The position numbers and the translations under genes are program-made. The notes beneath the pieces were generated by a model. The model saw only the letters and a list, made by a program, of their open reading frames with translations, was not told the DNA's origin and did not search any database. A stretch of DNA of 26,232 nucleotides from positions 1-26,232 of IMG/VR virus record IMGVR_UViG_3300030101_002145. The stretch is one strand, 5' to 3'. Of this stretch, positions 14,275 through 22,500 are shown piece by piece. Source of the DNA: a virus. Numbering within the stretch: position 1 is the stretch's first letter; every line of letters begins with the position of its first letter.

Positions 14275-17200
14275 TATGCAGCCCTTATTTCAGATTCCAG
14301 TTGTTCTACTTTTTGCGATAATTCTTGAACCGATTTAATTAGTAATGGTACAAGTTTAGATTGATCTATTCCTTGAGGTTTGATAGTACCATCATCATTC
14401 ATTGCATCTTTTTCACCTACTATAGCTTCAGGTACATAAGGTGAAACTTCATGTGCTAAGAAACCATCCACCACTCTATCTGTTCCATCCCCAATAAAGT
14501 TAAATCTACATGGTTTTAATTCATTTAATCTTTCTAAGGCATTAAAATCATAATTAACATTTTCTTTTAATCTGTAGTCAGAAGATGTTGAATAAGTAAC
14601 AGTAGATGCTCCGTCTTGAGAAATACTACCTATAGCAGCACTATCACTATCATTAAATCTAATATATGTTGAACCTGTCGCATCTCTGGTAGTTTCAAGG
14701 ACAATACCATTATTGGTAGTTCCGTTAAACTTGACACCAAATTTACCTAAAGATAATACTGAACTGTTATTAACTGTTAGTTCATTAGTTGTAAATAATC
14801 TTTCACTTGAATCTATCGTTAAAGCTGTAGCATTAGCTGATGTGCTGATACCTGCTGTACCACCACCACTAACCACTAAGTCTATAGTACCATCGGCATC
14901 TTGATAGGTTGCTGTAATGTCTGTTTCAGTATTTGAACTAAACATTGCTCCTACTGTATCTTGAATCACCTCTGTTAAATCAATGTTTCCAGTTCCATCA
15001 AAAGATACTCCATGTATTGTTCTTGCAGTCTCTAAAGCTGTAGCTGTTGCTGCATTACCAGTGGTATCTTGGTTCAATGTGCCTACAACTAAATCTATAG
15101 TTCCATCTGCATCTTGATATGTAACAGTAATCCCTGTTTCTGTATTAGAACCAAACATTGCACCGACTGTATCTTGTATAACTTCTGACAGATCAATATT
15201 GCCTGTACCATCAAAAGATACTCCATGAATAGTCCTTGCTGTTTCAAGTGCTGTAGCTGTTGCTGCATTTCCTGTTGTGTCTTGATTTAAAGTGCCAACA
15301 ACAAGATCAATAGTTCCATCGGAATCTTGATATGTCGCAGTTATACCTGTTTCTGTATTTGAAGAAAACATAGCACCCACTATGTCTTGTATTTCTTCTG
15401 CTGTTTGGTCAGCAGTTGCATTAGCTTCAATGCCATTTAATTTTGACAGTAGTGCATCTGTAAAAGCATTTGTGTCACTATTATTTTCATAGGCTGTTTT
15501 GATTTCGCTATCGCTTTGGTCAGCAGTTGCACTCGCTTCAATACCATCAAGTTTGTTTTTAAGTGTTGTTGTAAAATCGTTAGCTGTTTGTGTGGCAACT
15601 ACTAAATCTATCGTTCCATCACCATCTTCATAAGTTGCTGTAATACCTGTTTCTGTATTACTGGAGAACATAGCACCTACTGTATCTTGAATAACTTCAG
15701 ATAGGTCTATATTTGCAGTACCATCAAAACTTACACCATGTATTGTTCTAGCAGTTTCAAGAGCAGTAGCAGTAGCAGCATTTCCTGTAGTGTCCTGATT
15801 TAAGTTTGAAACCACTAAATCTATTGTTCCGTCTGAATCTTGATAAGTTGCTGATATATTTGTTTCAGTATTGGAACTGAACATTGCTCCTACTGTGTCT
15901 TGTATAACTTCTGTTAAATCTATATTTCCTGAACCATCAAAACTTACACCATGTATTGTTCTTGCTGTTGAAAGGGCATTTGCTGTAGCTGCATTGCCTG
16001 AATATTCTGCATTAATACCAAGATTAGTAAGAGCATTTGTTTTTTGTGTGCTAGTAAGACCTTGATTGCTGACATCTATTCTTAGTCTGTTGCCTAGACT
16101 TGTTGCTGTTGTAGTAGCGAAATTTGCATCGTCACCAAGAGCAGCAGCTAACTCATTCAATGTATCTAATGCTGAAGGTGCTGAATCTACTAAATTGCTT
16201 ACTGCTGTATTGACAAAAGATTGAGTAGCATAGCTGTTTGTTGTTAAAAATGAATTGACTCTTGCATCTGTATAGTAAAGATTGCTTGAGCCTTCACTAA
16301 GATTGTCGGTATCGAAAGATGATAAAGACACAACAAAATCAATAGTACCATCGGAGTCTTGATAAGTTGCTGTTATGCCAGTTTCAGTGTTGGAACTGAA
16401 CATTGCACCTACAATATCTTGAATCTCTTCTGATGATTGGTCTGCTGTTGCACCTGATTCTATAGCATTAAGTTTTGAAAGCAGAGCATCAGTAAAAGCA
16501 TTTGTATCGGAATTGTTTTCATAAGCAGTCTTAATCTCTGAGTCACTTTGGTCTGCTGTAGCACTTGCTTCAATGCCATTTAATTTAGTGTGGTCAGCAT
16601 CAGTAAAAACATTTGAATCAGAAGCCGACTCAACAAGTGTTCTTATTTCAGCAGCAGTTTGATCGGCTGTAGCACTTGCTTCTATACCATCTAGCTTTGA
16701 ATGGTCTGCATCTGTAAAAACATTTGAATCACTAGCTGATTCTACAAGTGTTCTTATCTCCGAAGCTGTTTGATCTGCTGTAGCATTTGATTCGATAGCA
16801 TTGAGTTTATTAAGTAGTGTCGTTGTAAAGTTATTATCTGATTGTGTAGCTACAACAAGATCAATAGTTCCATCGCTATCTTCATACGATACTGTTATGC
16901 CTGTTTCGGTATTACTACTAAACATAGCACCAACAATATCTTGTACTCTTTCTGTCGTGTGATAAAGATTGCTTGATCCTTCGCTAAGATCATCTGTATC
17001 AAAAGAAGATAGAGATATAACTGGTGTCAATGTATTAGAAGAATCATTATAAGTGAAACTTATACCTGTACCATTCTGTAAAAGACTAGCAACTCTGTCA
17101 TCAACTCTTTCATTTGTAAAATATAAGTTGCTTGATCCCTCAGAAAGATTATCAGTATCAAATGGGGATAATGTGACTGTAGGTGTAAAAGTATTGCTTG

Positions 17201-17645
17201 AATCATTGTAAGCAAAACTTATACCTGTTCCTGATTGAAATAAAGCACTTATTCTGTCATCTACCCTTTCATCGGTATAGTAAAGATTAGTGTTCTCTGA
17301 AAGATTAGCTGTTGTTAGTTCTGCAATATTACCTGAAGCATCCCTAAAGACTGCTTTGCCTGATGGTTGAGTAATGAATACATTTTTTGTGCCTGTTGAA
17401 AAACTTACAGCACTATTAGAATTTGAACTAGATAATACTGTTGTCCTTGCTAATGTATTGCTTGAATATGTGCCAAGTCCTACTTCAAACTGGGTATCAG
17501 CAACAATAGCATAATAAGTAGTGTCATTGTCTGATAAAACAGAAGAGAAAGTCCTAAAACCTGTGACAGCACCACCTAATGTAATAGTGCCTGTTCCTGT
17601 TGTGGTTGTTGTTTCTTTTACTCTATCTCTTACTTTTAATGCCAT
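14274..17645 (-). CDS. Repetitive tail fibre with C-terminal S74 chaperone
   Basis: A 1123-residue fibre. The N-terminus (about 1-110) is a beta-rich attachment part shared with phage stopper-type fibres. It is followed by tandem modules: seven copies of a VGAMFxSNTE...DGTID.VV unit, four of TARTIHGVSFDG, and six of a KLxxIExxATADQ helix-turn unit, plus two degenerate first modules. The C-terminal 103 residues are a Peptidase_S74 intramolecular chaperone: SSDYRLKEN with the cleavage Ser near 1022 and Asp 1023, then GFLAHE, and DQSKLVPLLIKSVQEL leading into a coiled coil. The chaperone trimerises the fibre and cuts itself off. It probably forms a side or shaft fibre that binds the host surface. 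Confidence 0.85.
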   Translation of the reverse strand: MALKVRDRVKETTTTTGTGTITLGGAVTGFRTFSSVLSDNDTTYYAIVADTQFEVGLGTYSSNTLARTTVLSSSNSNSAVSFSTGTKNVFITQPSGKAVFRDASGNIAELTTANLSENTNLYYTDERVDDRISALFQSGTGISFAYNDSSNTFTPTVTLSPFDTDNLSEGSSNLYFTNERVDDRVASLLQNGTGISFTYNDSSNTLTPVISLSSFDTDDLSEGSSNLYHTTERVQDIVGAMFSSNTETGITVSYEDSDGTIDLVVATQSDNNFTTTLLNKLNAIESNATADQTASEIRTLVESASDSNVFTDADHSKLDGIEASATADQTAAEIRTLVESASDSNVFTDADHTKLNGIEASATADQSDSEIKTAYENNSDTNAFTDALLSKLNAIESGATADQSSEEIQDIVGAMFSSNTETGITATYQDSDGTIDFVVSLSSFDTDNLSEGSSNLYYTDARVNSFLTTNSYATQSFVNTAVSNLVDSAPSALDTLNELAAALGDDANFATTTATSLGNRLRIDVSNQGLTSTQKTNALTNLGINAEYSGNAATANALSTARTIHGVSFDGSGNIDLTEVIQDTVGAMFSSNTETNISATYQDSDGTIDLVVSNLNQDTTGNAATATALETARTIHGVSFDGTANIDLSEVIQDTVGAMFSSNTETGITATYEDGDGTIDLVVATQTANDFTTTLKNKLDGIEASATADQSDSEIKTAYENNSDTNAFTDALLSKLNGIEANATADQTAEEIQDIVGAMFSSNTETGITATYQDSDGTIDLVVGTLNQDTTGNAATATALETARTIHGVSFDGTGNIDLSEVIQDTVGAMFGSNTETGITVTYQDADGTIDLVVGTLNQDTTGNAATATALETARTIHGVSFDGTGNIDLTEVIQDTVGAMFSSNTETDITATYQDADGTIDLVVSGGGTAGISTSANATALTIDSSERLFTTNELTVNNSSVLSLGKFGVKFNGTTNNGIVLETTRDATGSTYIRFNDSDSAAIGSISQDGASTVTYSTSSDYRLKENVNYDFNALERLNELKPCRFNFIGDGTDRVVDGFLAHEVSPYVPEAIVGEKDAMNDDGTIKPQGIDQSKLVPLLIKSVQELSQKVEQLESEIRAA

Positions 17646-18076
17646 TACTCTAATGTTCCTTCTGTATGATGATATTCGACTCTATAGGTAAGAATACCAA
17701 AAGCAGTTGTCTTATCACCTTCTCCATTATAGTTCAACTCTTGCGATACTAAGAAGCTATCTTTAGCCAAATTGTTAATATTCTTGTCCGATGCCATAGT
17801 TTCTTTGACTTCTTTTAGTGTTGCATCAAGTGTCGCATCGTATGTTGATGACTTGACATACACTTCTATCACCAAATCAAGTATCTTTTGTATTGTTCTT
17901 GGTATGCCTATCGTGACTGGTTCTGATGTCTCTGATTGAGTATAAATACAAATGCAGGGTAGTTTGTCAGCTTCTACATTATATATTCTTGATTGAAAAA
18001 CATTTGATCCAGTAGCATCTAAACCAGTCAGTGTAGTGCCTACTCTTTCTCTAATCTGTTGTCTAAAGTGTGCCAT
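17645..18076 (-). CDS. Tail-completion / terminator protein, paralog A (gpU-like)
   Basis: A 143-residue protein sharing nearly its whole length with the product at 13780-14274 (see motifs LTGLDATGSN, SRIYNVEADKLP, SEP, RTIQKILDL, YHHTEGTL). The fold is not obvious, but size, position between head-completion genes and the fibre, and the C-terminal YHH motif suit a neck or tail terminator ring. The stop joins the fibre ATG (TAATG). Being nearer the head genes, this copy is the better gpU candidate if only one is the terminator. Confidence 0.6.
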   Translation of the reverse strand: MAHFRQQIRERVGTTLTGLDATGSNVFQSRIYNVEADKLPCICIYTQSETSEPVTIGIPRTIQKILDLVIEVYVKSSTYDATLDATLKEVKETMASDKNINNLAKDSFLVSQELNYNGEGDKTTAFGILTYRVEYHHTEGTLE

Positions 18077-18090
18077 AAGACAATTCTAGC

Positions 18091-18249
18091 TTATTTGCCT
18101 TGTCCACGATACTTCTTGAAACTTCTCCTATAGTTTTTATTCATTGTTTTTGTGCTGATATTATTCCTGCCTTGTGAGGTTTTTTTACCTCTAACACCAC
18201 ATACAGGTTCGTGAACAGTTACAAATTGTTTTTTTGTTTTCTTTGGCAT
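18091..18249 (-). CDS. Small basic virion-operon protein
   Basis: A 52-residue, Lys/Arg-rich protein starting at the ATG immediately after the holin stop (TAAATG). It ends with YRRSFKKYRGQGK, a KYRGQG pattern I associate with short proteins of marine phage virion operons, without known function. One Cys (PVCGV). Nucleic-acid binding is the simplest guess from charge but is not shown. Confidence 0.55.
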   Translation of the reverse strand: MPKKTKKQFVTVHEPVCGVRGKKTSQGRNNISTKTMNKNYRRSFKKYRGQGK

Positions 18250-18645
18250 TTATTCTTTCAGACTATTTCTAGCAACTCCTTTCATTTTTTCATAAGTTCT
18301 CATACCACCAAGCCCTAAAAGCGAAAGTGTTAATGTTAAAAGTCCTTCAGTTTCTATTTGAGGTAAAGGCACATCACTACCACTCACAACAATAATCCAA
18401 TTCAACATAGGTGCTAAAAAATATGACCAAAATAAACCAAAACATGCCACCCACATAATCGCAGGTCTAGCACCTGAGACGAATATTGAAGAATGTTTAG
18501 CTTGTTCTTTGTTTACTTCAATTTGTGCTAAATTAGCTTTATGTATTTCAGTTCTTAGTTCATGTTCTAGCCTTATTTTAAGGTCTTTATCAACAATGAA
18601 TTTATCTAATATTGCACTTACTGGTTGTATTAACTTATCAATCAT
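18250..18645 (-). CDS. Holin, GTA_holin_3TM type
   Basis: A 131-residue protein matching the 3-TM holin superfamily: an amphipathic, charged N-terminal helix (residues 10-50), a SGARPAIMWVACFGLFW first membrane segment, a second (FLAPMLNWIIVV), and a third (TEGLLTLTLSLLGLGG), with a basic C-terminal tail beginning RTYEKMK. Such holins permeabilise the inner membrane for the endolysin. It is placed in the head-tail operon, about 12 kb from the lysozyme. Joined to the upstream gene by TAATG. Confidence 0.75.
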   Translation of the reverse strand: MIDKLIQPVSAILDKFIVDKDLKIRLEHELRTEIHKANLAQIEVNKEQAKHSSIFVSGARPAIMWVACFGLFWSYFLAPMLNWIIVVSGSDVPLPQIETEGLLTLTLSLLGLGGMRTYEKMKGVARNSLKE

Positions 18646-18881
18646 TAATTAATAGTATCTTGAACATTAACGAGTATTTCTTCATCTATAGTTTCAAATA
18701 CCCATCTTGGAATGTAAATTTTCAGTCTTACTAATTTTGTACCTGCTAAAATATTTTCAAGGTGTTGCATGAATAATCTTTCATATTGCCCCCTTGATAT
18801 TTTCTCTCTGTTTTGTGTTTCTCTCTGTTCGCAGTCATAAACCCAACAGTCATCTAATTGTTCTTCGGTATAAAGGATCAT
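18645..18881 (-). CDS. Hypothetical protein of the head-completion region
   Basis: A 78-residue protein, mostly charged, with WVYDCEQRETQNREKISRGQ in the N-terminal half and a beta-rich KLVRLKIYIPRWVFETI segment in the second. It sits between the FII-like and holin genes and overlaps both by 1-4 bases, as true genes do here. No family recognised; a neck or head-completion role is only positional. Confidence 0.55.
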   Translation of the reverse strand: MILYTEEQLDDCWVYDCEQRETQNREKISRGQYERLFMQHLENILAGTKLVRLKIYIPRWVFETIDEEILVNVQDTIN

Positions 18882-19183
18882 TGTGTTTGCAGGATCAATA
18901 CAGTAATACCTGTGCCATCAGGTTGAATATTAGTTATGTTGTAATTAACTGAATCAATGGTAATACTGTCTGATGTATCTATATTTGCTACATCTGATGT
19001 CCTGCAAGTTGCTACTGGTTGAGTTCCATCAATATCTACTGACTCACCTGCTATTGCAAAATATTCATTATTTAAAATTACACTTATGGTTGAACTGCTG
19101 CCATCTATTGTGACTGTCGCAGATTTACCATGTGTGTCTGTATCAAAAAAATTCAGTAAATCTTGTGCTGACTCTAATGCCAT
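18878..19183 (-). CDS. Head-tail joining protein, gpFII-like
   Basis: A 101-residue all-beta protein. It begins with QDLLNFFDTDTHGKSATVTI, continues with a loop and VILNNEYFAIAGESVDI, and ends SITIDSVNYNITNIQPDGTGI followed by a final strand. This matches the short gpFII/ head-tail attachment pattern, in which a D...GDxhxhDGxxYxVxxhxpDGTG C-terminus is common. gpFII forms the neck ring where the tail attaches. The gene lies where lambda encodes FII, after the capsid gene. Joined to neighbours by ATGA and TAATG overlaps. Confidence 0.65.
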   Translation of the reverse strand: MALESAQDLLNFFDTDTHGKSATVTIDGSSSTISVILNNEYFAIAGESVDIDGTQPVATCRTSDVANIDTSDSITIDSVNYNITNIQPDGTGITVLILQTQ

Positions 19184-19359
19184 TATCTTTTACTAAATTC
19201 TTTTTCTACTTTATCTCTTTTTGCTTTGCTTTGTCCTTTTGCTAGTTCTACACCTTGAGGTTCAAGGTTAGCAAAATCACTTTCTGAACAATGAAAACAA
19301 TCACCTGCTTTATACCATTGTCCTTCAAAGAATACTTTTCTTGTTGCTACTACTTCCAT
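19183..19359 (-). CDS. Small head-region protein, GDC-motif paralog 1
   Basis: A 58-residue protein with KVFFEGQWYKAGDCFHCSES, matching the FYFDGHKYQSGDCIEVSE segment of the next upstream gene product (19359-19523), so the two appear to be diverged tandem copies. The C-terminal half is Lys-rich. It has TAATG overlaps at both ends. No family recognised. Confidence 0.65.
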   Translation of the reverse strand: MEVVATRKVFFEGQWYKAGDCFHCSESDFANLEPQGVELAKGQSKAKRDKVEKEFSKR

Positions 19360-19523
19360 TATTTCTCCTTCTTGGATTTCTTAGGTTTAAACACTTTACC
19401 AAAATGCTTACTAGACCATTCCTTCGCTTGATCTTCAGACACTTCAATACAGTCTCCTGATTGATATTTGTGTCCATCAAAGTAAAAGGTTTGGTTGAAC
19501 TCGAATTTTATTTTTTTATCCAT
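19359..19523 (-). CDS. Small head-region protein, GDC-motif paralog 2
   Basis: A 54-residue protein and first gene after the terminator. It has FYFDGHKYQSGDCIEVSE (residues 13-30) and a Lys-rich end. The shared F/Y-F-D/E-G...Y..GDC...SE pattern with the next gene suggests tandem duplication. A TATAAT-like hexamer (19530-19535, minus) lies only 7 bases upstream of the ATG, without a -35, so a promoter here is doubtful. The ribosome site is weak. Confidence 0.6.
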   Translation of the reverse strand: MDKKIKFEFNQTFYFDGHKYQSGDCIEVSEDQAKEWSSKHFGKVFKPKKSKKEK

Positions 19524-19537
19524 ATTTCTATTATACA

Positions 19538-19564
19538 TAAAAAAAGGGCTACCGAAGTAGCCCT
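19538..19564 (-). terminator. Rho-independent terminator after the capsid gene
   Basis: On the minus strand, AGGGCTAC and GTAGCCCT form a perfect 8-bp stem (19545-19564) closed by the very stable TTCG tetraloop, followed by seven T residues (19539-19545). It lies 21 bases past the capsid stop. Because more virion genes follow in the same direction without a strong promoter in between, it probably acts as an attenuator that makes capsid mRNA more abundant than head-tail mRNA. Confidence 0.9.
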
Positions 19565-19584
19565 AAATCTAAGACTGACTAATA

Positions 19585-22500
19585 TTAAGTCACAATGTCT
19601 TTACATACTGAAAAGGCATTTTCGTCTCTGATTGCAACATCCATATCTTGGAAGAAAGCAAGTCTTGTTGTTCCTGCTGAACTTCCTGTGTACGGATCAA
19701 CTACTACATCAACACCTGAGTAATACCCAAGCAATAATTGTGAGAAGTCACCAAATAGTAGAGCAGATAGGTTTGAACCTGATCCTTTCGACAAGTCGGA
19801 TGGTACTAATGAAGATGATAAGTAGTCATAACCAAACATTTGATTGTTAGGTTCAAGAATAAAATTACCTTCAACACCACTAGCCTGTTTTGATGTTGTT
19901 CTCAATTTAGCAGTTACTTTAGCGTTACCTATGAAGTGAACACTACCATCATTTCTGATTGCATTGTCTTCTTCAACTAATTTAATCATATCAACTAGGT
20001 TTGTGTAAGCAAATGCACCACCATTTGTTCCTATAGATACAACATTGTTTGACATTGTGCCTATTAGACCTGATGGTTCATTTGATCCACCACCTTCTAA
20101 TGCAACACCATCAATTTTTCTTGCGAAAGATTGAATAATATCGTCTCTGACTATCTGTTCAACAGACGGATCAGATTGCATCATTAATTTTCTGCTCAAG
20201 TCTATGAAACAAGCTAAAGTCTTTGGAGACATTGTAACTTGTGCATAAGTTTGGCTTGATTCAGAAGGTGCTGCGTTTTCTGCTACAAATGAAGCATTGT
20301 TTACTGAAGCTGAAAGTTTAGGAATAGCAACATCCCCTTTTAGCCCTTGTAATACTCTTGCTCCTGCCTGACCAATAACTAGATTTTCATAAACTGCTTC
20401 GATGAACTCATTACCAAGATGATCTGTTCCTTTTAAGAATCCACCTGCATTATTTGTTCCAACAGTTAAATCCCTTTTGCCAAAACCAATATTTGTTGGC
20501 ATATAGAATCCTCTTGCAGCTTTGCCAGTTTGAGCAGCTATTTCATCAGAAACTTCTCTTTCAAGTCCTGATAATTTGCCACTTGCACTTTCTCTGATAG
20601 CTTTAATAAGAGAATAATCTCTTTTCTCTGCTACATTCATATCGACATCGGATGGTAAATCCAATGGCTTATCGTTTGCGATTGCACCTAGAAGTTTACC
20701 TCTAAATTGTTCAAGAGAATCACCATTTGCGATTGACTCATGTGCTAAGTCTCTCTTGTTGTGTTGAACACCAAGATCGATAATAGCTTTTGATTCTTTA
20801 GCAAATTTTTCTCTTAACTCATTAGGATTTACTTCAGGAACATTATTAATTTCTTTAGTTTCCATTTTATTTTCCTTATTGTTAATGGGGTTAATTTCAA
20901 TTTTTGTTTGTGCTTTTTCTATATTTCTTGCGAATCCAACTGACGGACTGGAATCAGCAGGAATTGAAACTGCACTAACCTCTAAAGGAGACCAAGAATT
21001 GACTCTATAGATAGGAACACCCTCTCTTTCTTCATCTTCTTTTTCCATACTATTGACTTGATAGCCAACAGATATGTTTTGTCGTATGCCATCTTTCACA
21101 TCTTGAAAGACCTCGTCAGCCATTCTATTTTTAGAAAAGCGAACTTTAGCTACTGTTCTTTTGTTTGCTTTGTCGATACCAAACTCCTCAACTACTCCTA
21201 TTTGTTTGGTTGAATCGTGGTCTAGTAAAAGTGGACTTCTACCACTTGCCATAAATTCCATATCTATTTCTTCTTCGTTATGTCCTAAAACTTCAAAACC
21301 AAATCTTCTTTGAACTGGTTTCTCACTTGATACACCAATGACAACTGTTCTTTTTTCTTCGTTTATTTTTTCTCTATCGAAATCAAAGTTTCTTTTTAAA
21401 TCTTCTTTGGCATAAAAATCTAATATTTCTGAATTTGATCTATCTTCATCTTCCTTAAAGCCTTTTTCTTCTTCGTCATAATGATATGGTCTTTTTTCTT
21501 CTTCTTCTTCTTCGTGATAGGGTTCGTGAGGTCTATCTTCTTCCATTTGTCTTGTTGAAATTTTGCCACCCATGCCTTTGTGATTTACACAATAGTAGTA
21601 AAGATCAGGTGTGTCATCATCCACCATTATTTTTATACTTGCACCTTCTTCACCTGCTTTACCATTTATTTCAACACCTTGCTTATATTCTTCACCTTCG
21701 TTATGTGAACCATCTTCTGTTGCTGAGAATCTAAGAGCATGAGTTTTATTTGAGCCATCGCTTATATTAAAAATATATTCATTGCCTGAAAGCATAATTA
21801 GACTTGGTGAGTTTTCACCATCTAAATAAAACTTGTTTCCTTCACCATATTTGTTTTCACCTTCTTTGATGATAACTTCATATTCTATGGTTTCTTGTCT
21901 TGTTTCATTATCCATATCAGCTATTCTATCACCATTTTCTTTAGAAGATAAAGGATGTTCTTTCGGAAGTAGGTCTGTATCGAATTTGTTTTTACTTGGG
22001 AATCTCAAATTTCTAAGAGCAAATAAGAAAGCATTTACTCTAGCATAAGCCCATTGTTCGGGTGATGCCACACTTGGTCTGACTGAAGATGGGTTCGTTT
22101 TGTATGCACCTATACCTCTTTCAAAGACTGCCAACAACATTCTATAAGTTGCTCTTTTTCTTTTATCATTACCATATTCTTCATTGTGATCTTCTACTTT
22201 TTTTCTTAATCCCTTTTCAACTGTTTTACTTACTTGCCTTTCTGCTGATCTATCTTCTTTATCTTCTAAGTATTTGACAGCTTCTAAAATTACATCTTTC
22301 ATTTTTTGTTCACCTAATGTACCTATCACAAGCCATTTCATCTGAGCTACAATTCCTGCAATATTAGATGGTCTTGCTTTTTTATCACCTGACTTAAACT
22401 GTCCACCATCTTCAAAATGTCTTGCAGCCCATGATTCTCTTTCTTTTATCTTTCGTAAAACAGCAGGAGAATCATCACCATCTAATGCTCTTAATAGTAA

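Noticed and set aside
21400-22300. Plus-strand open frames opposite the capsid polyprotein, for example near 21486-21734.
   Set aside because: They are antisense to strongly supported domains, and their composition (Leu/Phe-rich runs opposite Lys/Glu-rich sequence) is that of shadows.
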